From the NCBI GenBank assembly GCA_966248875.1, contig CBINBI010000026.1, forward strand, positions 1 to 39,766: a stretch of DNA of 39,766 bases. Direction: 5' to 3'. Each line of letters begins with the position of its first letter. Position 1 is the stretch's first letter. Below, piece by piece: positions 8,117 through 16,054 of the stretch. The DNA is from Dokdonella_A sp966248875 (GTDB taxonomy: Bacteria; Pseudomonadota; Gammaproteobacteria; Xanthomonadales; Rhodanobacteraceae). The translations under genes were made by a program, and so were the position numbers. The notes below the pieces were generated by a model, which ran no database searches, was not told the origin of the DNA, and was given only the letters and a program-made list of their open reading frames with translations.

Positions 8117-8872
8117 ATGCGCCCACGACCTTCGCCGGACAAAGGCTCACCGAAAGCGCCGCCGCGGCGCGGCCTCGCGCGCTCGCTGTCGAGGCTCGGC
8201 GTCTGCTCGCGCGCGCAGGCCGAGCGCCATGTCAGGGACGGCCGCGTCGCGGTCAACGGCCGTGTCGTGCGCGATCCGGAGTGGCCCGTGGATGTGTCGC
8301 GGGATCGCATCGCGCTCGACGGCCACGAAGTGCGCGCGGCGGAACGCATCTATCTCGCGCTGAACAAGCCGCGTGGCTACGTCACCACCGCCGCGGACGA
8401 GCGCGGACGCGAGACGGTGTACGCGCTGCTCGAAGGCGCCGGGCTGCCTTGGGTCGCGCCGGTCGGCAGACTGGACAAGGCCAGCGAGGGCCTCCTGCTC
8501 GTGACCAACGACAGCGCCTGGGCCGCACGCGTCACCGCGCCGGAATCGCACGTCGAAAAGACCTATCACGTGCAGATCGACCGCCTGCCCGACGCGGCCC
8601 TGCTGGCCGCGCTGCATCGCGGCATCGACGCCGGCGGCGAGCGGCTCGCGGTGAAGTCGGTGCGCGAGCTGCGCCGCGGCGGGCGCAACGCCTGGCTCGA
8701 GATCGTGCTCGACGAGGGCCGCAACCGGCAGATCCGGCGCTTGCTTGCCGCGTTCGAGGTTGCCGTGCTGCGGCTCGTCCGCGTCGCGATCGGGCCGGTC
8801 ACGCTCGGCGACCTGGCCAAGGGCCGGTTCCGCAACCTCTGCGCGGCGGAGGTCCGCGCGCTGGCGGGATAA
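8117..8872 (+). CDS. RsuA/RluB/E/F-family pseudouridine synthase
   Basis: A 251-residue protein with an N-terminal S4 RNA-binding domain (about residues 19-66, SLSRLGVCSRAQAERHVRDG then VAVNGRVVRDP) and the RsuA-family catalytic domain. LNKPRGYVTT is at 82-91, the active-site motif VGRLDKASEGLLLVTND has catalytic D120, and the late motif DEGRNRQIRRLL is present. These enzymes isomerise specific uridines in 16S or 23S rRNA. I cannot tell RluB, RluE, RluF or RsuA specificity from these motifs; the short C-terminus without a long basic tail argues against a full-length RluB. It appears to be the last gene of the yihY unit. Confidence 0.88.
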   Translation: MRPRPSPDKGSPKAPPRRGLARSLSRLGVCSRAQAERHVRDGRVAVNGRVVRDPEWPVDVSRDRIALDGHEVRAAERIYLALNKPRGYVTTAADERGRETVYALLEGAGLPWVAPVGRLDKASEGLLLVTNDSAWAARVTAPESHVEKTYHVQIDRLPDAALLAALHRGIDAGGERLAVKSVRELRRGGRNAWLEIVLDEGRNRQIRRLLAAFEVAVLRLVRVAIGPVTLGDLAKGRFRNLCAAEVRALAG

Positions 8873-8997
8873 TTCCTTATTGCACAGATTTGATAAATTG
8901 GTACCGGTGTCATCCGGCCGGCGGCTGCCTCCGGACAGGGGAGACCGCCCGTCCGCCACGCGCACGGCGGCGGGCGATCACGAGGGTCCGGTACGAC

Positions 8998-10218
8998 ATG
9001 AAAACCGTTCTGATGTTTCCGTACGCGAACCACCTGGGCGGCACGCAGCCGCTGGTGGCGATCGGCGGTGCGCTGCGCGATGCCGGGCACCGGGTCGTGT
9101 TCGCCGCCCGCGGCAAATGCGCGGCCTATGTCCGCGAGTGCGGCTTCGACGTCGAGGACGTGATCGAGCTCGATCCCGAGCGCAGCGTCGCCTATATCAA
9201 CAAGTCCAGCCTCGGCTACCACACGCGAAATAGCATCGCGGAATTCGTCGCGCAGGAGTCCGCGCTGATCGCGAAGCACAAGGCCGACGTCGTCGTCGAT
9301 CTGCACCGGCCGACGCTGAAGCTGTCGGCGCTCCTGACGGACACGCCGCGGGCCGTGCTCTGCAATACCGTGCTGACGCGCTATTACGCCGGCGAGAAAT
9401 TCCTGCCGGAATCGCACCCGCTGAGCGCGATCGTGAAGCACCTGCCCCAGGCCATCCTCGGCCCGGTGAGCGCCTGGGCCGAGGAAAAGCTGTTCCAGTC
9501 GTGGGTGCGACCGTACAACGCGTATCTCACGGGCAGGACCGAGGTGCGCTTCGCTTCGATGAAGGATCTCTTCGAGGGCGAGGCGACGATCCTGATGGAC
9601 GCGCCCGAGTTCGCGCCGTCGGTGGATCTGCCGTCGCACGTGCACGCCGTTGGTCCTCTTGTGCACGAGCAGAAGGACAAGGTGCCCGAATGGTACTCGA
9701 AGCTCGATCCGTCGAAGCCGTCGGTCTTCGTCTATCTCGGCTCTTACGGCGAGCAGTTCACGCGCATCGTCGACTATCTCGGGCGCATGCTCGCCGATTC
9801 GCGCGATCTGCAGGTGGTCGCGGCAACCGGCGGGCTGTACGGCTATTCGGGACCTGCGTGCCCGCCGAACGTCATCGTCAGCGATTACGTGCCGGCGAGC
9901 CTGGTCCTCTCGAACAACTGTGCCGCGATGATCACGCACGGCGGCCGCGGATCGATCTACTCGGCGCTGCACCACGGCGTGCCGCTGGTCGGCATTCCGA
10001 ACCAGGGCGAGCAGGAGTGGAACCTCGACGCGGTGGAGCGGCACGGCCTGGGCCGCAAGCTGTCCGCCAAGCGCATCAGCTTCGAAGCGTTCCGCGACGC
10101 GCTGCACGCGGTGATCGGCGAGCCGCGCTTCCGCGAGAACGCGAATGCGTTCCGGCAGAAGCTGCGCAACTACGACGGCGTCGCCGCGGCTTCGCGCATC
10201 ATTGCCGGCCTGGCCTGA
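8998..10218 (+). CDS. UDP-glycosyltransferase family protein (GT1/MGT-like)
   Basis: A 406-residue GT-B glycosyltransferase. The N-terminal half begins MKTVLMFPYANHLGGTQPLV, the usual start of UGT/MGT enzymes with the glycine-rich acceptor-domain loop. The C-terminal half has VFVYLGSYG and the donor-sugar signature MITHGGRGSIYSALHHGVPL followed by GIPNQGEQEWNLDAVERHGLG. GT1 enzymes move a sugar from a nucleotide-sugar to a small lipophilic acceptor. No biosynthetic partners lie alongside, so donor and acceptor are unknown. The ATG at 8998 follows a GAGGG element at about 8982. The 125-base gap before it contains an unusually A+T-rich patch (about 8870-8900) that may be its promoter, though clear -35/-10 hexamers were not resolved. 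Confidence 0.82.
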   Translation: MKTVLMFPYANHLGGTQPLVAIGGALRDAGHRVVFAARGKCAAYVRECGFDVEDVIELDPERSVAYINKSSLGYHTRNSIAEFVAQESALIAKHKADVVVDLHRPTLKLSALLTDTPRAVLCNTVLTRYYAGEKFLPESHPLSAIVKHLPQAILGPVSAWAEEKLFQSWVRPYNAYLTGRTEVRFASMKDLFEGEATILMDAPEFAPSVDLPSHVHAVGPLVHEQKDKVPEWYSKLDPSKPSVFVYLGSYGEQFTRIVDYLGRMLADSRDLQVVAATGGLYGYSGPACPPNVIVSDYVPASLVLSNNCAAMITHGGRGSIYSALHHGVPLVGIPNQGEQEWNLDAVERHGLGRKLSAKRISFEAFRDALHAVIGEPRFRENANAFRQKLRNYDGVAAASRIIAGLA

Positions 10219-10229
10219 AGGGGAGAGAC

Positions 10230-10261
10230 GACTGCGCGCCAAAGTGCAATAACGCGCAGTC
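10230..10261. terminator. Perfect 9-bp inverted repeat between convergent genes (bidirectional terminator candidate)
   Basis: GACTGCGCG (10230-10238) and its exact complement CGCGCAGTC (10253-10261) flank a 14-base loop in the 49 bases between the convergent glycosyltransferase and kbl stops. No strong T tract follows on either strand, so it may act as an RNA 3' stabilising stem or a weak terminator. Confidence 0.5.
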
Positions 10262-10267
10262 GCGCTC

Positions 10268-11461
10268 TCAGCGCTTCAGCACGCCGAGCGAACGGCCAAC
10301 CTTGACGAAGGCATCCACCGCGCGATCGATCTGCTCGCGCGTGTGCGCTGCGCTCATCTGCGTGCGGATACGCGCCTGCCCCTGCGGGACGACGGGATAG
10401 AAGAAACCGATCACGTAGATGCCTTCGTCGAGCAGCCGGCGGGCGAATTCCTGCGCGAGCTTCGCGTCGTAGAGCATGACCGGCACGATCGGGTGCGTGC
10501 CGGGCTTGATGTCGAAGCCCGCGTCGGTCATGCGGCGCCGGAAATAAAGCGCATTGTCGTTGACCTTGTCGCGCAGCGCCGTCGATGAGGACAGCATCTC
10601 GAACACCTTGATCGACGCCGCGACCAGCGGCGGCGGCAGCGTGTTCGAGAAGAGATACGGCCGCGAACGCTGGCGCAGGAGGTCGATGATGGCCTGGCTG
10701 CCGGTCGTGAAGCCGCCCGAGCCGCCGCCGAGCGCCTTGCCGAGCGTGGACGTGAAGACGTCCACGTCCTGCATGACGCCGTGGAGCTCGGCCGATCCGC
10801 GGCCGGTCGGGCCGACGAAGCCGGTGGCGTGCGAATCGTCGACCATCAGCAGTGCGTTGTATTTCTTCTTGAGCGCGACGATTTCGTCGAGCTTGGCGAT
10901 GAAGCCGTCCATCGAGAACACGCCGTCCGTCGCGATGAGGCGCGTGCGCTTGCCCTGCGTTTCGGAAAGGTGCTTCTCGAGCTCGGCCATGTCGCCGTTC
11001 GCGTAGCGGCGTCGCTCGGCCTTGCAGAGGCGGATGCCGTCGATGATCGAAGCGTGGTTCAGCGCGTCGGAGATGACCGCGTCCTCTTCGTTGAGGATCG
11101 TCTCGAACAGGCCGCCGTTCGCGTCGAAGCAGCTCGTGTAGAGGATCGCGTCATCGGTGCCGAAGAATTTCGCGATCGTCGCCTCGAGCTGCTTGTGCAG
11201 GTCCTGCGTGCCGCAGATGAAGCGCACCGAGGCGAGACCGAAGCCGTGCGTGTCGAGTGCCTGCTTCGCCGCGGCGATGATTTCGGGGTGGTCGGCGAGG
11301 CCGAGATAATTGTTCGCGCAGAAGTTGAGGACTTCGCGGCCGTCCGATGTGCGGATCGCCGACGACTGCGGCGTCGTGATGATGCGCTCGGTCTTGTAAA
11401 GACCCTGGTCGCGGATCGACTGGAGCTCGGCTTCGAGGCGCGGGCGCGTGGGATTGTCCAT
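10268..11461 (-). CDS. kbl: Glycine C-acetyltransferase (2-amino-3-ketobutyrate CoA ligase)
   Basis: At 397 residues the protein matches the E. coli enzyme (398) almost exactly. It is an alpha-oxoamine synthase with PLP-binding lysine K242 in TSTLGKALGGGSGG and the preceding VDDSHATGFVGPTGRGS (208-224). NFCANNYLGLADHPE (46-60) and CGTQDLHKQLE (83-93) are typical of KBL. It cleaves 2-amino-3-oxobutyrate with CoA to glycine and acetyl-CoA, the second step of threonine degradation. The usual partner tdh is not in the window, so the first step must be encoded elsewhere if the pathway operates. The start at 11461 (MDNPTRPRLEAEL) fits family length; the frame stays open upstream but without homology. 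Confidence 0.95.
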   Translation of the reverse strand: MDNPTRPRLEAELQSIRDQGLYKTERIITTPQSSAIRTSDGREVLNFCANNYLGLADHPEIIAAAKQALDTHGFGLASVRFICGTQDLHKQLEATIAKFFGTDDAILYTSCFDANGGLFETILNEEDAVISDALNHASIIDGIRLCKAERRRYANGDMAELEKHLSETQGKRTRLIATDGVFSMDGFIAKLDEIVALKKKYNALLMVDDSHATGFVGPTGRGSAELHGVMQDVDVFTSTLGKALGGGSGGFTTGSQAIIDLLRQRSRPYLFSNTLPPPLVAASIKVFEMLSSSTALRDKVNDNALYFRRRMTDAGFDIKPGTHPIVPVMLYDAKLAQEFARRLLDEGIYVIGFFYPVVPQGQARIRTQMSAAHTREQIDRAVDAFVKVGRSLGVLKR

Positions 11462-11609
11462 GGCGGTAGGCTGGCCGGGGAAAAGGACGCCCATTGTCGG
11501 CGATCCGGCGGCAAGACTGAACAAGGCGGTGCGTCGCCGCTGTCGATCGCGGTTCTCTCCGGCGCGTCGCTGCGCTAGGCTGCGCCCTTTGCAAAAAAGG
11601 GGATTACGC

Positions 11610-12764
11610 ATGCGTCAGCTCTGGATTGCGGCGATGCTGGCTCTGCCGGTCGCTTCGCTCGCCCACGAGGCGGATCCGGCCTATCTCGCGACATTGCACG
11701 ACGATCCTTCGTCGGTGCTGCCGCGCGGCCTCGCGCCTTTCGAGAAGCTGCCGCGGCTCGCCGCTCCGCGCGCGCCGCAGGATGCGCCGGGCGGCCACGT
11801 GCGCGCGATCGCCGAATACGAGGCGAACAGCGGCATCCTGATCAGCTGGGGCGGCTTCAACGCGCTGCACACGGCGATGACCGTGCCGCTGACGACCGCC
11901 GATCCGCCGTCCGATGTCTGGGTGGTGGTCGACTCGACCAGCGAGCAGAATTCCGCGCGCAACGTGCTGCAGAACGGCGGGGCCGACATGGCGCACGTGC
12001 ACTTCATCCTCGCGGAAACCGACAGCGTATGGATCCGCGACTACGGCCCGCGCTTCATCCAGCACGCGGGCACACGCGGCATCGTCGATCACATCTACAA
12101 CCGGCCGCGGCCGCACGACGACGGTGTGCCGGGCGTCATCGGCGCGGACTGGGGCGAGCCGGTCTACGAGCTGCCGCTCGTGCACGGCGGCGGCAATTTC
12201 CACCTGTTCCGTAACCGCGAGGCGTTCATGACGCGGCTCGTCGTCAACGAGAACCCCGGGGTCAGCGAACAGGAGATCATCGGCGACTTCCGCGCCTACG
12301 AAGGCCTCGACGTCACGCTGTTCGATCCCTTTCCTACGAGCTACGACTCGACGCAGCACATCGACATGTGGATGCTGCCGCTCGCCGATTCGAAAGTGCT
12401 GATCGGCCAGTACGATGCGAGCGAAGGGGGCGGCGTGCCCAAGGCCGTCACGGACGCCGCCGTGGCCGAACTCGAATCGCGCGGCTACACGGTGTATCGC
12501 ACGCCCGGCTGGAACGACTTCGGCACGCACTACACGTACACCAACTCGGTGATCGTGAATCAGGTGGCGCTGATCTGCCGCTTCCAGGGTTACGACGCGG
12601 AAAACGCCGCTGCGCTCGCCACCTACCAGAGCGCGCTGCCGGACAGCGAGATAGTGCAGGTCGACTGCACGGACATCATCCCGCTCGCCGGCGCGATCCA
12701 CTGCATCGTGATGCACGTGCCGGACCTTCTGTTCCGCGACGATTCGGACGATCCGATCCTGTAG
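11610..12764 (+). CDS. Exported agmatine deiminase / peptidylarginine deiminase-like protein (PPAD family)
   Basis: The 384-residue product has a clear signal peptide (residues 1-18, MRQLWIAAMLALPVASLA) and then a guanidino-group-modifying fold. WIRDYGPRF (141-149, D144), HGGGNFH (192-198), QHIDMW (249-254) and a catalytic cysteine in GAIHCIVMHVP (C365) are all in place, so the active-site set Asp/His/Asp/Cys is complete. Family members hydrolyse the guanidinium of agmatine or of peptidyl-arginine. The cytosolic agmatine deiminase AguA has no signal peptide, so export points to a periplasmic or extracellular substrate, possibly peptidyl-arginine as in the Porphyromonas enzyme; this is inference. 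The start follows an AAAAAAGGGG purine-rich site. It is divergent from kbl and convergent with accA. Confidence 0.85.
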   Translation: MRQLWIAAMLALPVASLAHEADPAYLATLHDDPSSVLPRGLAPFEKLPRLAAPRAPQDAPGGHVRAIAEYEANSGILISWGGFNALHTAMTVPLTTADPPSDVWVVVDSTSEQNSARNVLQNGGADMAHVHFILAETDSVWIRDYGPRFIQHAGTRGIVDHIYNRPRPHDDGVPGVIGADWGEPVYELPLVHGGGNFHLFRNREAFMTRLVVNENPGVSEQEIIGDFRAYEGLDVTLFDPFPTSYDSTQHIDMWMLPLADSKVLIGQYDASEGGGVPKAVTDAAVAELESRGYTVYRTPGWNDFGTHYTYTNSVIVNQVALICRFQGYDAENAAALATYQSALPDSEIVQVDCTDIIPLAGAIHCIVMHVPDLLFRDDSDDPIL

Positions 12765-12802
12765 CGCTACAGCGGCCGCATCGGCCTGCCGTCGCCGCAT
12801 GA

Positions 12803-12829
12803 AAAATCGGAGTCGCCGCCTGCGCGGCG
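12803..12829 (-). terminator. Rho-independent terminator candidate downstream of accA
   Basis: On the minus strand a CGCCGC/GCGGCG stem (12814-12829, four-base loop) lies seven bases beyond the accA stop. It is followed by ACTCCGATTTTT, giving a short T run at 12803-12807. It lies between the convergent stops at 12764 and 12836 and may serve both genes. Confidence 0.5.
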
Positions 12830-12835
12830 GAGCGC

Positions 12836-13795
12836 TCAGCCGCCGGTGAAGGCGCCGTAGCGGCGCAGGCGCTGATAGCGCTGCTCGAGCAGCGTCGCCG
12901 TGTCCAGGTGTTCGAGCTCGTCGAGCTGGCCGAGCAGGATCGCCTTCAGGCGGATCGCCATCGAGTGCGGATTGCGGTGCGCGCCGCCGAGCGGCTCGCG
13001 GACGACCTTGTCGATGAGGCCGAGCTCGTGGAGGCGCGACGCGGTGAGTCCGAGCGCCTCGGCGGCGTCCTTCGCCTTCTCGGCGCTTTTCCACAGGATC
13101 GACGCGCAGCCCTCCGGCGTGATCACCGAATACGTCGAGTACTGCAGCATGTTCGTTCGGTCGCCGACTCCGATCGCGAGCGCGCCGCCGGAGCCGCCCT
13201 CGCCGATGACGGTACAGACGATCGGCACCTCGAGCTCGCTCATCTCGGAGAGGTTGCGCGCGATCGCTTCGCTCTGGCCGCGCGCCTCGGCGTCGACGCC
13301 GGGCCAGGCGCCGGCCGTGTCGATGAACGTCAGCACCGGCAGCCTGAAGCGCTCGGCCAGCTTCATCAGCCGGAGCGCCTTGCGATAGCCCTCCGGCCGC
13401 GGCATGCCGAAGTTGCGCCGGATCTTCGATTTCGTATCGCGGCCCTTCTGGTGGCCGACGATGACGAGACTGCGGCCGTTGATCCGCGCGAGACCGCCGA
13501 CGATCGCGGCGTCTTCCGCGAAGGCGCGGTCGCCGGCGAGCTCGTGGAACTCCTCGCACATGACGCCGACGTAATCCAGCGTGTACGGGCGCGCCGGATG
13601 CCGGGCGAGCTGGGCGATCTGCCAGGGTGTGAGATTGCGGAAGATCTCGGCGGTCTTCGCCTTCAGCTTGTCCTGCAGCGTCTTGATCTCGTCCTCGATG
13701 TTGAAGGCCTGGCCATGACTGGCCAGCCTGAGCTCCTGGATCTTGGCGTCCAGTTCGGCGATCGGCTGCTCGAAATCGAGGAAATTCGGGTTCAT
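12836..13795 (-). CDS. accA: Acetyl-CoA carboxylase carboxyltransferase subunit alpha
   Basis: The 319 residues equal the E. coli length. The N-terminus NPNFLDFEQPIAELDAKIQEL, the segment TPWQIAQLARHPARPYTLDY, the oxyanion-loop region GEGGSGGALAIGVGD, and MLQYSTYSVITPEGCASILWK are diagnostic of AccA. With AccD it transfers the carboxyl group from biotin to acetyl-CoA, making malonyl-CoA for fatty acid synthesis in the cytoplasm. In many gammaproteobacteria accA directly follows dnaE; here a TonB-dependent receptor gene intervenes and accA has its own promoter (TTGAGC-N16-TATACT at 13836-13863). Confidence 0.97.
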   Translation of the reverse strand: MNPNFLDFEQPIAELDAKIQELRLASHGQAFNIEDEIKTLQDKLKAKTAEIFRNLTPWQIAQLARHPARPYTLDYVGVMCEEFHELAGDRAFAEDAAIVGGLARINGRSLVIVGHQKGRDTKSKIRRNFGMPRPEGYRKALRLMKLAERFRLPVLTFIDTAGAWPGVDAEARGQSEAIARNLSEMSELEVPIVCTVIGEGGSGGALAIGVGDRTNMLQYSTYSVITPEGCASILWKSAEKAKDAAEALGLTASRLHELGLIDKVVREPLGGAHRNPHSMAIRLKAILLGQLDELEHLDTATLLEQRYQRLRRYGAFTGG

Positions 13796-13835
13796 TCGGC
13801 GACGTTCGCGCCGCGGAGGCAGCGCAAAGGCGACG

Positions 13836-13863
13836 AGTATAGCCGCTCGCGCTGCCGGCTCAA
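13836..13863 (-). promoter_or_regulatory. Sigma-70 type promoter of accA
   Basis: TTGAGC (13858-13863) and TATACT (13836-13841) on the minus strand are separated by 16 bases, near-consensus for the housekeeping sigma. The start codon of accA is 40 bases downstream of the -10 element. Confidence 0.6.
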
Positions 13864-13949
13864 CGCGAGGTGCGGCCCCGGATCGCGTTACCGCTCCGGA
13901 AAATCCGGCGGCGCGGCGCCGCCGGCGGATGAGTCTGGCTGTGCGTCGG

Positions 13950-15887
13950 CTAGTGCAGCGACCACGAGGCGCTGACGCCGATGGATCGTTCCTGCCCGAA
14001 AGTCGAGAGCTCGTCGGCCGTCGCGTAGTAGTCCTCGTCGAAGAGGTTGCGAACATAGAACTGCAGGCGCCACGACGGCGAGACCTGCCAGCGAAGATCG
14101 AGATCGACGATGTCGACGGGATCGCGCTCGACTTCCTCGAAGCCCGGGCGATCCATTTTCCAGCGATGGGAGTAGCGCCCTGCGAGCGTGACGTCGCCGA
14201 GCGCATAGCGCGCCTCGAGCTCGGCGGTCACCGGCGGAATACCGTACAGCGGCCGGCCGGTCTCGTCATGGCCGCGGACCAGCGCGACGCTGCCGGACAG
14301 TGACAGGCGCTCGTTGGGCGCCACACCGACGATCGCCTCCGCGCCGTGCAGCGTGCCCTTGCCGATGTTGTCGTAACCGTCGACACCTTCGGCGATCGGC
14401 GTCAGCTGGATGAGGTCGGTGACTTCGCTGCGCCAGGCGTGCGCTTCGAAACCCCATATGCCCGGATGCCAGGCGTAGCCGATGTCGATGCCGCGCGAGT
14501 GTTCGGAGGAAAGATCCGGATTGCCCACGACCTCGCCCTGTGGCGTGACGCCGCTGTAGAAGCGCTCTTCCAGCGTCGGAAACCGGTAGCCGCTCGCGGC
14601 GTTGAGCGTGACGCGCGTCGCCGGCGTCGGTGTCCACACCGCGCCGGCCGTGACCGCGGCGTCGGAATCGTCCGAATCGTCGCCGCGATGATCCTGCCCG
14701 ATCGTCGTGTAGCGCGCGCCGAATTCGAGCGAGAGCTCCGGCGCGACGCGCCAGTCGGTGATCGCGAACAGGGAGAGATCGTCCTCGCTCGCGTCGCGCA
14801 GCGTGTAATTGCGGTTGATCACCGAGCCCGACGCGTCGTACGCGTCGACGCCGCGGCGCGCGAAGTACTCGAGGCCGATGTTGGTGTCGAACGCGCCGCT
14901 TTCGAACGTCTGCTGCACGGTCGCGCCGTAGTCGGTGCTCTGGACGCCCGCGAACGTATCCGGCGAACCCGGCCGGCGGTTCCATGTGCCGAGGTACTGA
15001 TCGTGGGCGAACACGCTGGCTTCGAAACCGTTTTCGTGGCGCAGGCGGATGCGGCCGAGCGTATGGCTGTCTTCGGGATATGTCGAATCGCGTGCCGGAT
15101 ATCGGCTGTTCGATTTGCCGATGTTTTCGGTGCGCGACGGCAGCAGGAACGCGTCGATGTCGAACGCGCCTGCGTTGCCGCGGTACTGCAGGATCGCGCT
15201 TTCGCGCGTGTAGCTCGTGTTGAGCGGCGTGCCGTTGGCGGCTTCGCTGTCGCCGGCCTGGTGGCGCGCGGCCGCGATCGAATACGACTCCGAGCCGAGG
15301 CCCGCGGAGAGGTATGCCTCGTCCCCGGACGTCGCGTAGCCGGCGGAGGCGAACGGCGCGTCGAACCAGCGCGGCTCGATCGAGACGGCGCCGCCGAGCG
15401 CGCCGGGCCCGTAGTGGACGACGGCGGGGCCGAGCGTCACGGCGATGTCGCCGAGCAGCGAGGGCTCCACGAACGACACCGGGATGCCGGCGCGGCGTTG
15501 CGCGGTGATCGGAATGCCGCCGACGAGGATCAGGATGCCGTTGGCGCCGCTGCCGCGGATCGAAAACGTCTCGAAGATGCCGTTCTGGCCGGTGGCGCCG
15601 ACGCCCGGCAGCCGCGTGACGAGATCCTGGAAATCCTCGGGAGCGGCGACGGCCTGCTGCCAGTCGACGACTTCGATCGCGAGCGCGTCGGGCGCATCGG
15701 CCGCGGTCCCCTTGGCGGTGACGCGGACGACGTCGCCGGTCCAGGTGCGGCGCACCTCGTCGTTTTCGAGGATTTCTTCGCTTTCGCCTTCGCCCGCCTT
15801 CGCGGCATCCTCGGCCAGCGCCGAGCCGGCGGCGAACGGCGCCACGCTGAAAGCCGCGGCGAAAACGCTTCTCTGGATCTTCTGCAT
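13950..15887 (-). CDS. TonB-dependent outer membrane receptor
   Basis: A 645-residue protein with a signal peptide (about 1-25, ending GSALAED) and a plug domain (about 50-175) carrying the usual LVTRLPGVGATGQ, FSIRGSG, LVGGIPITAQRRAG and GPGALGGAVSIEP elements. A long beta-barrel with alternating short strands follows, ending YVRNLFDEDYYATADELS and an aromatic last strand (VSASWSLH). Such receptors import siderophores, vitamin B12, sugars or metals using TonB energy. The substrate is not evident: no biosynthesis or ABC-import gene is adjacent, and I saw no cobalamin riboswitch in the 167-base leader. The start follows GGGAGGG by about ten bases. It interrupts the usual dnaE-accA order. Confidence 0.88.
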   Translation of the reverse strand: MQKIQRSVFAAAFSVAPFAAGSALAEDAAKAGEGESEEILENDEVRRTWTGDVVRVTAKGTAADAPDALAIEVVDWQQAVAAPEDFQDLVTRLPGVGATGQNGIFETFSIRGSGANGILILVGGIPITAQRRAGIPVSFVEPSLLGDIAVTLGPAVVHYGPGALGGAVSIEPRWFDAPFASAGYATSGDEAYLSAGLGSESYSIAAARHQAGDSEAANGTPLNTSYTRESAILQYRGNAGAFDIDAFLLPSRTENIGKSNSRYPARDSTYPEDSHTLGRIRLRHENGFEASVFAHDQYLGTWNRRPGSPDTFAGVQSTDYGATVQQTFESGAFDTNIGLEYFARRGVDAYDASGSVINRNYTLRDASEDDLSLFAITDWRVAPELSLEFGARYTTIGQDHRGDDSDDSDAAVTAGAVWTPTPATRVTLNAASGYRFPTLEERFYSGVTPQGEVVGNPDLSSEHSRGIDIGYAWHPGIWGFEAHAWRSEVTDLIQLTPIAEGVDGYDNIGKGTLHGAEAIVGVAPNERLSLSGSVALVRGHDETGRPLYGIPPVTAELEARYALGDVTLAGRYSHRWKMDRPGFEEVERDPVDIVDLDLRWQVSPSWRLQFYVRNLFDEDYYATADELSTFGQERSIGVSASWSLH

Positions 15888-16054
15888 CACGATGAGCCCT
15901 CCCGGGTAGCTTTTACCGTCCGGCGGGGGACGGAACCGGGACCGGACTCTAGAGCAGCCGGCGCAGAAGGTGATCGGTCTCCAGCCGGAGTCGAGGCATC
16001 CGGTGCGCGTTCGGAAGAGGGGGCGACGGCCCGTGACGGAAGTCGTGCCCGGCG

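Noticed and set aside
8017..8997. In-frame extension of the glycosyltransferase to about 733 residues.
   Set aside because: The extension overlaps the pseudouridine synthase gene in another frame, is low complexity, and the ATG at 8998 starts the conserved fold.
15888..16054. Possible cobalamin or TPP riboswitch before the TonB receptor.
   Set aside because: None of the conserved boxes of these riboswitches is present; only a plain GGGAGGG ribosome binding site was found.
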